Shown here: positions 20,568 to 24,137 of the stretch, piece after piece
How positions within the stretch are numbered: position 1 is the stretch's first letter
How the letters are laid out: the number at the start of each line of letters is the position of its first letter
Virus record (IMG/VR): IMGVR_UViG_3300046820_001642
Location: 1-24,137 of that record
Length of the DNA stretch: 24,137 nt
Direction: 5' to 3' (one strand)
From: a virus
The notes under the pieces: model-generated
Seen by the model: the letters and a program-made list of their open reading frames with translations, nothing else
Databases searched by the model: none
Told to the model about the DNA's origin: nothing
Made by a program: the position numbers and the translations under genes

Positions 20568-20827
20568 TATAATTTATTTGCAACTGATTTGATTGTTTCT
20601 TCATCTTCATTTGAAAGTCTGTGTCTGTTGTTCATTAGATTCAATAGTGTTTTTTTCCACTCTTCATCTAAAAAACTCATACTTTCATTTTTACTTGTGT
20701 TAGTTGAAATAACCAAACCTTCTTCAACAAATAAATCAACTAGTTTCAAAACCTCTCGATCTGATAAATTTTCGTAGATCTCATCAACCGATAAATCTAC
20801 CTCTGCTTGTACCCAAAATATTGCCAT
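20567..20827 (-). CDS. Hypothetical acidic protein, 86 aa
   Basis: The protein has a short beta strand (IFWVQAEVDLSVDEIYE) then helical segments DREVLKLVDLFVEEG and WKKTLLNLMNNRHRL. The LSDREVLKLVDLFVEEG stretch suggests a small helical domain, possibly DNA-related, but I do not recognise a family. Its ATG lies about 17 bases after a promoter -10 box, so it probably opens the transcript that runs down to the AAA+ and small membrane genes. Confidence 0.68.
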   Translation of the reverse strand: MAIFWVQAEVDLSVDEIYENLSDREVLKLVDLFVEEGLVISTNTSKNESMSFLDEEWKKTLLNLMNNRHRLSNEDEETIKSVANKL

Positions 20828-20844
20828 AATTTTTTCTTTTTTAA

Positions 20845-20873
20845 ATAATAATAAAAAAAGGTGACCCCATCAA
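20845..20873 (-). promoter_or_regulatory. Promoter candidate, TTGATG-N17-TATTAT, with -35 inside the ligase terminator
   Basis: On the minus strand TTGATG (20873-20868) and TATTAT (20850-20845) are 17 bases apart. The -35 box lies in the loop and 3' arm of the terminator at 20852-20890 and the -10 box follows the T-tract. The ATG at 20827 is 17 bases further on. Confidence 0.6.
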
Positions 20874-20890
20874 GTTAATGGGAATCACCT
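20852..20890 (-). terminator. Terminator overlapping the RNA ligase stop codon
   Basis: On the minus strand AGGTGA pairs with TCACCT (20890-20885 with 20864-20859) and CCCAT with ATGGG inside it, with a small internal loop; TTTTTTTATT follows. The last codons and the stop of the RNA ligase gene lie inside the hairpin. Confidence 0.85.
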
Positions 20891-22008
20891 ACGTTATTTT
20901 TTTCTCCGTAGATCAAGTAATCAGGATTAATAACTTTACCAACTTTGTAACGCTCACCATTAACATGTTTTACAACAACACCTTCGTGTGGAACTTTAGT
21001 TCCCATGATAAAGTTATTGAATACGTGTTTATCTTGCTCATTTTTAGACCATTGTCCTAAATAAAGAACAGGAACTCTTGGTAAGTCTAATATCTCAAAG
21101 AGATGTTTTTCATCATGGTATGGTAAGTATTTACCGTTCAACTCAACGTCAAAACCAGCAAATAAAATATCTTCAAGTCCGTAGTTGTAATTTTTTTGGA
21201 TTCCATGACCGTAGATCTCACCGTAGATTATCAAACCATCACCCAAGTATTCTTCAGATGCAAATGTTTTAACAAACTTCCATAGTTTATTTTTGATTTC
21301 GTAATTATCCGCTATTGTTCTCCAAACGTCGGTGGAATAAAACCCTTGAGAATCAGAACCTTTTTCAACGTTGTGAGATCCGTAAACATACTCATACCCA
21401 ACCCATTTAACTCCGAACAATTTTTTAACTCGATCTAATAATGAAAGTTTTTTCTTTCTTACAATACCATAACGAGCATTAGTTCCGTGAAGTTTACGAG
21501 TGATTGTAACTAAGTCCTCTTCATTAAACATTTCAGGAGCATTCTTCAAGTTAGGAAACTTGTGGTAAACATGGAAGTTAGGGTTTTGGTGATATTTGAA
21601 CTTTCTACCTCCAACACTCATTTCAACCATCTTAACCGGTGGTTCGTACTTAGTAACACCCAAGATACCCATCATATCGTGACCTTCACTTACATTGTTC
21701 TCCAAAGATTTTGGTGCTAAATATTTGAATGGTATTAGTAAACACTCAGAGTAAACTCCACGTAATTTCACAGTTCTAACTCTCTGCCCTTTTCTCAAGT
21801 ATCCAGTCACTCCCATTAAATCAGATAACTCAACAGGGATTACCGCATCAGTAGTTGCAACAACAACCTTATCACCTACACTGTATTCACCTTTCTTGGT
21901 GATTGCTTGCCAACCACCAACCATAGCAAGTTCGATGTTATCTGCCCCTTCTATTGGTCGGATCTCACCGATCACACCAACATAACATACACTATTTAAA
22001 TTTTCCAT
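20875..22008 (-). CDS. ATP-dependent RNA ligase, Rnl5/DRB0094 type
   Basis: The 377-aa protein has an N-terminal OB-like domain (about 1-120, with VVVATTDAVIPVE and GVYSECLLIPF) and a C-terminal ligase domain. Motif I is KLHG with nucleophile K172 (ITRKLHGTNAR), motif III IYGEIYG at 261-267, motif IV EGVVVK at 342-347 and motif V YKVGK at 354-358. The N-terminal OB domain before the ligase domain is the hallmark of the DRB0094/Rnl5 group, which seals 3'-OH/5'-phosphate nicks in RNA. In phages it could repair tRNA or other RNA cut by host defence. It ends in a terminator that overlaps its stop. Confidence 0.92.
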   Translation of the reverse strand: MENLNSVCYVGVIGEIRPIEGADNIELAMVGGWQAITKKGEYSVGDKVVVATTDAVIPVELSDLMGVTGYLRKGQRVRTVKLRGVYSECLLIPFKYLAPKSLENNVSEGHDMMGILGVTKYEPPVKMVEMSVGGRKFKYHQNPNFHVYHKFPNLKNAPEMFNEEDLVTITRKLHGTNARYGIVRKKKLSLLDRVKKLFGVKWVGYEYVYGSHNVEKGSDSQGFYSTDVWRTIADNYEIKNKLWKFVKTFASEEYLGDGLIIYGEIYGHGIQKNYNYGLEDILFAGFDVELNGKYLPYHDEKHLFEILDLPRVPVLYLGQWSKNEQDKHVFNNFIMGTKVPHEGVVVKHVNGERYKVGKVINPDYLIYGEKNNVGDSH

Positions 22009-22011
22009 TTT

Positions 22012-22275
22012 CTATACTTTTTCAAATTCTTCTTTAACTAATTCTATTTCACCATTCAACCTTTCAAGTTCTTTAGAAATCATTTCTTTAATAGCGTCTT
22101 TACTATAAACACTAACCTCATCTTTTCTTGAGAGAAATACCTTTGATGCGTTAAATTCAATCGTCACATTTAAAGAACAAGATTCTAAAGCGGATTCCAA
22201 TTTACGCTTCTGTCTTTCCAATCTATCAAGGTTTTCTTTAACTTTTTTTGCTTGTTCAAATTTTTCTAATTCCAT
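22012..22275 (-). CDS. Coiled-coil protein, 87 aa
   Basis: The N-terminal half is a long charged helix (EKFEQAKKVKENLDRLERQ...RKLESALES), then a short beta pair (LNVTIEFNASKVFLS), then a second charged helix (KEMISKELERLNGEIELVKE). The helix-hairpin-helix plan could form a dimer. Function unknown. It lies three bases before the ligase and nine bases after the cREC gene, so it may be a partner of either. Confidence 0.68.
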   Translation of the reverse strand: MELEKFEQAKKVKENLDRLERQKRKLESALESCSLNVTIEFNASKVFLSRKDEVSVYSKDAIKEMISKELERLNGEIELVKEEFEKV

Positions 22276-22284
22276 AACTATTTT

Positions 22285-22695
22285 TTATATTGTGTGTTCC
22301 CAAAATACTCTATCACAATTTTGTGGTAGTTTGTTGATGTGTCGATAATTGTTAATATATCCCATCATATTAGCGGCACCAACAGCATTTGCTGAGTGAA
22401 CAACAACTCTAACAACAGGTTTTCCGTCCATCCACTGATTAACTAACCATTTGGTGCAATCCATACCAGTCTTTTCAGTGATGTTATCATAGTTGATCGC
22501 ATAGTTTCTTACAACACCATGTAACCATTCTTTCATCGCACTATCACCCAAGTCGTGATCAAAAGAAATTAGTTCAATATTCTCTAAACCAATCTCATTT
22601 ACCTTACTCACAAACTCATCGTAAGAACGAACGACTATCCAACTTGGATCAACTGGTGTTCTTACATCATCTAAATAAATTTTTACTTTTTCCAT
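22285..22695 (-). CDS. Cyclic-phosphate-processing receiver-like (cREC) protein
   Basis: The 136-aa protein has LDDVRTP (8-14) at the start, SFDHDLG (44-50), TGMDCTKWLV (76-85) and VVHSANAVGAANM (98-110). This order, LDDxRxP - SxDHDLG - TG..W - VHSAN.VGA.NM, is the receiver-type domain predicted to act on cyclic-phosphate RNA ends in RNA repair systems. The aspartates of LDD and DHD would hold the metal as in receiver domains. The reaction has been predicted from genome neighbourhood studies, not shown here. It lies 10 bases from a coiled-coil gene and 280 bases from the RNA ligase gene, and its promoter region carries a TATATTTG box. Confidence 0.82.
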   Translation of the reverse strand: MEKVKIYLDDVRTPVDPSWIVVRSYDEFVSKVNEIGLENIELISFDHDLGDSAMKEWLHGVVRNYAINYDNITEKTGMDCTKWLVNQWMDGKPVVRVVVHSANAVGAANMMGYINNYRHINKLPQNCDRVFWEHTI

Positions 22696-22698
22696 TTT

Positions 22699-23088
22699 TT
22701 ACAAATATAATAATTTTTCTGTATTCAATTCTTTTCCTGTTATCACAAAATACGCATTTTGTAATTCGTGAACATACCTCATTGGTTTAATACCACTTAA
22801 CCCCTCAATACCATACAAACCTTTATGTATGTGTGTGAGTGATGTATCATCTGTCTCCCACCATTCAAACTCACCAATACCAGGTGCGGTGTTTTTCATC
22901 TTAACAAAATGAAGTAACTCCAAAATCTCATCAGTTATTTCAACCGGTTTGAAGTCATCGATGTGAAGAGGTAAACCATCTTTGGTTCCAATATAAAGTC
23001 CGTTAAATGCAATTGCCTTAACATTAGTGGGTGTTCCAAAAAGTGGGTGGGTTACAATACTACCAACCCTTAACTCATTCAACATCAT
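22699..23088 (-). CDS. Bacteroidota phage/prophage protein (YVHELQNAYF)
   Basis: The 129-aa protein opens LNELRVGSIVTHPLFG, has VEITDEILELLHFVKM, and ends with RYVHELQNAYFVITGKEL. The ELR.G..V ... YVHQLQNLYFALTG.EL layout is very common in Bacteroidota genomes and prophages, always uncharacterised. It is the best single marker of the host group in this window. Its start overlaps the upstream gene by 14 bases. Confidence 0.85.
   Translation of the reverse strand: MMLNELRVGSIVTHPLFGTPTNVKAIAFNGLYIGTKDGLPLHIDDFKPVEITDEILELLHFVKMKNTAPGIGEFEWWETDDTSLTHIHKGLYGIEGLSGIKPMRYVHELQNAYFVITGKELNTEKLLYL
22702..22709 (-). promoter_or_regulatory. TATATTTG box before the cREC gene
   Basis: TATATTTG lies six bases upstream of the cREC ATG (22695), the same box and nearly the same distance as at 13749-13756. 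No TTG element is found at the 17- to 20-base spacing seen elsewhere, so this is only a -10 candidate. Confidence 0.35.
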
Positions 23089-23440
23089 ATAATCCGTCTT
23101 TTTCAGAATCCCTCATCATCTGAATTAATAAAGCTTCTCTACTATACTTTCGTATTAGTTTGAAGGTCTCGGGAATATCCGTAAAATCTGATGGTGGGCT
23201 ATCATTTCTGCCAGGTAGGAAGATGAGTGTAAACCCATGATTACCCAAAAACCTTTCCTTTACTCTGATACCACAGATTTCATCAATATAAACCCAAGGA
23301 TAGTTACCCGAAAGTTTAACTTCAATTCCAATTTTTTTCAATCTTTCTACAAATACCTTGATTTTATCACCGGTTAATTCTGTGTTGCTTTTTGTTTCCA
23401 TATCAATATAAGTTCCAAATTTTGTTTCTACCTTTTTCAT
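23075..23440 (-). CDS. Conserved phage protein (ELTGDKIKVFVERLKKIGIEVKL)
   Basis: The start at 23440 gives 121 residues beginning MKKVETKFGTYIDMETK; a longer frame to 23530 overlaps the membrane gene and adds an atypical hydrophobic piece, and the ATGA overlap at 23437-23440 supports the short start. The core TELTGDKIKVFVERLKKIG, then SGNYPWVYIDEICGIRV, GNHGFTLIFLP and IPETFKLIRKY is a pattern I recognise from phage hypothetical proteins. Function unknown. Confidence 0.78.
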   Translation of the reverse strand: MKKVETKFGTYIDMETKSNTELTGDKIKVFVERLKKIGIEVKLSGNYPWVYIDEICGIRVKERFLGNHGFTLIFLPGRNDSPPSDFTDIPETFKLIRKYSREALLIQMMRDSEKDGLYDVE

Positions 23441-23700
23441 TTCATTAATTCTAAAAATATTATTACTACAATTGACCCAAACAAATATCCAAGCCCCGAA
23501 CATAATGCCAATCTTATTCTTTCCTTCCAAGTTTTTGACTCAACCATAAATCCCACAAAAGGTAATGATAAAAATGGTCCGATGAAAGCAAAAAATAACA
23601 TTCCAACATAATTCTTATCTGCAACTACCGTAATGTAAAATGTACTTCCAACTTCTAAGATAAGAGCCGAGAAAAAAACAATCAAATATTTTTTAATCAT
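23437..23700 (-). CDS. Three-span membrane protein, 87 aa
   Basis: Three hydrophobic segments are seen: about 4-25 (KYLIVFFSALILEVGSTFYI), about 32-52 (VGMLFFAFIGPFLSLPFVGF) and about 65-84 (LCSGLGYLFGSIVVIIFLEL), with short basic loops. It belongs to the same envelope-directed set as the small membrane genes further left. No lysis or transport family is recognised. It is coupled by four-base overlaps at both ends. Confidence 0.75.
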   Translation of the reverse strand: MIKKYLIVFFSALILEVGSTFYITVVADKNYVGMLFFAFIGPFLSLPFVGFMVESKTWKERIRLALCSGLGYLFGSIVVIIFLELMK

Positions 23701-23918
23701 CTTAAAACATATCTATGAATTACTATTACTAATTTACCATTGAATAGTGCTCTGTCTGTTTTAATGTCAATTTCCATCATACCCAAGTCTTCCTTGAGTC
23801 TATTGGCTTGTACTCCAACTTCATGTTCGGCGTCTTTTTCGTTTTTGAAAAACCCAAAGTAGGAATCACACCCACCAGTTTTATCACAAACTCCGTAAAT
23901 TATCTCTCTTTGATCCAT
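23697..23918 (-). CDS. Small GGCDxYFGxF protein, copy 2
   Basis: The 73-aa protein has IYGVCDKTGGCDSYFGFFKNEKDAEHE at its start in two blocks (IYGVCDKTGG and CDSYFGFFKNEKDAE), the same pattern as the gene at 20322-20567. The C-terminal part differs in sequence but both end with a beta strand (LVIVIHRYVLR here, ILIIIHPILVR there). Function unknown. It overlaps the upstream zinc-finger-like gene by 35 bases. Confidence 0.75.
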   Translation of the reverse strand: MDQREIIYGVCDKTGGCDSYFGFFKNEKDAEHEVGVQANRLKEDLGMMEIDIKTDRALFNGKLVIVIHRYVLR

Positions 23919-24075
23919 AACATTCTAATTTTTCATTCTTAACATTCCACAAATCTTTTACCCCTTCGGTCATATGACAATTATGACGTTTACCAGTCCT
24001 ACGACCAAAATCAACAATCATATCATTATGACGATTACGAATAAGGTGCGGGCATTCCTTACAAGGTTTTTTCAT
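23884..24075 (-). CDS. Small zinc-binding phage protein (PCKECPH...HNCH)
   Basis: The 63-aa protein has KPCKECPHLIR at the N-terminus, GKRHNCHM in the middle and ECYGSK near the end, so C5, C8, H31/C33/H34 and C52 could bind one or two zinc ions. The KPC.DCP...F..RTG..H.CH pattern is familiar from many phage genomes; role unknown. The start at 24075 follows directly after the stop of the partial gene at the right edge. Confidence 0.8.
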   Translation of the reverse strand: MKKPCKECPHLIRNRHNDMIVDFGRRTGKRHNCHMTEGVKDLWNVKNEKLECYGSKRDNLRSL

Positions 24076-24137
24076 TTAACAATAAATTTTATAAATTAAA
24101 AACCCCTCAATATCTCTAAGAATTTGATTAATACCGT
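24076..24137 (-). CDS. Partial gene at the right edge (C-terminal end)
   Basis: The minus strand is open from the edge for 19 codons and stops at a TAA abutting the next ATG (INQILRDIEGFLIYKIYC). A second frame is also open for 13 codons (VLIKFLEILRGF). Tight coupling at 24076 favours the first, but the stretch is too short to decide the protein. Confidence 0.4.
   Translation of the reverse strand, partial: GINQILRDIEGFLIYKIYC

Noticed and set aside
23441-23530. Hydrophobic N-terminal extension of the 121-aa protein
   Set aside because: It overlaps the membrane protein gene entirely; the ATGA overlap at 23437-23440 marks the true start.
1-24137. CRISPR array, tRNA or rRNA genes
   Set aside because: No regularly spaced direct repeats with unique spacers and no cloverleaf-like sequence or rRNA segment was seen on either strand. 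A covariance search with tRNAscan-SE would settle the tRNA question.
1-24137. Insertion sequence or transposase
   Set aside because: No transposase gene or terminal inverted repeats were seen; the only selfish element is the homing endonuclease at the left edge.

Overview
The window looks like an accessory, mostly early-gene stretch of a large tailed-phage genome infecting a Bacteroidota (Flavobacteria-like) host. The DNA is AT-rich, and about fifty small, tightly packed genes almost all read on the minus strand, with many ATGA or TAATG stop/start overlaps. Start codons are preceded by A/T-rich runs rather than Shine-Dalgarno sequences. Several small proteins belong to families I recognise from phage genomes or Bacteroidota prophages (for example the YVHELQNAYF protein at 22699-23088). 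No capsid, tail, terminase or polymerase gene is visible, so the phage assignment rests on gene style and family content. It could also be a prophage or a phage-like contig.

Layout. 1-2162: a GIY-YIG homing endonuclease running off the left edge, a YkuD-like protein with an H...SxGC signature, and the only plus-strand gene, a PG-binding + GH19 endolysin closed by a terminator. 2195-8011: small phage proteins, a ClpP-type serine protease, a P-loop kinase-like protein, a long-form thymidylate synthase, and a 319-aa protein carrying six copies of an NGVK repeat. 8008-12463: a surface-sugar block (GT-A glycosyltransferase, methyltransferase, DUF6165, GT9 glycosyltransferase, RmlB-type dTDP-glucose 4,6-dehydratase). 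12465-15801: small proteins, a lipoprotein, a membrane protein, a PcfJ-like 585-aa protein and an Smr-domain protein. 15852-18225: conserved phage proteins and a HAD phosphatase. 18226-18550: a gene-free gap with a terminator and a tandem pair of hairpins sharing nearly the same apical sequence. 18551-20827: a DIP1984-like coiled-coil protein, a tiny lipoprotein and a tiny membrane protein, a BCS1-like AAA+ ATPase and small genes. 20875-24137: an Rnl5/DRB0094-type RNA ligase, a cyclic-phosphate-processing receiver (cREC) protein, and further small phage proteins to the right edge.

How it fits together. The clearest candidate system is RNA repair: an ATP-dependent RNA ligase, a HAD phosphatase of the RNA-repair-associated type and a cREC domain protein lie within about 5 kb, possibly joined by the P-loop protein. 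They would reseal RNA (such as tRNA) cut by host defence nucleases. The sugar block probably alters host or virion glycans. Two cell-wall genes meet head to head at the left. Transcription appears split into several units. Five promoter candidates share TTG-N17-TATNNT geometry. In two of them the -35 box lies in the loop or 3' arm of the preceding gene's terminator hairpin, and two others place the predicted transcription start at the A of the ATG (leaderless mRNA); one of these, at 15527-15555, does both.
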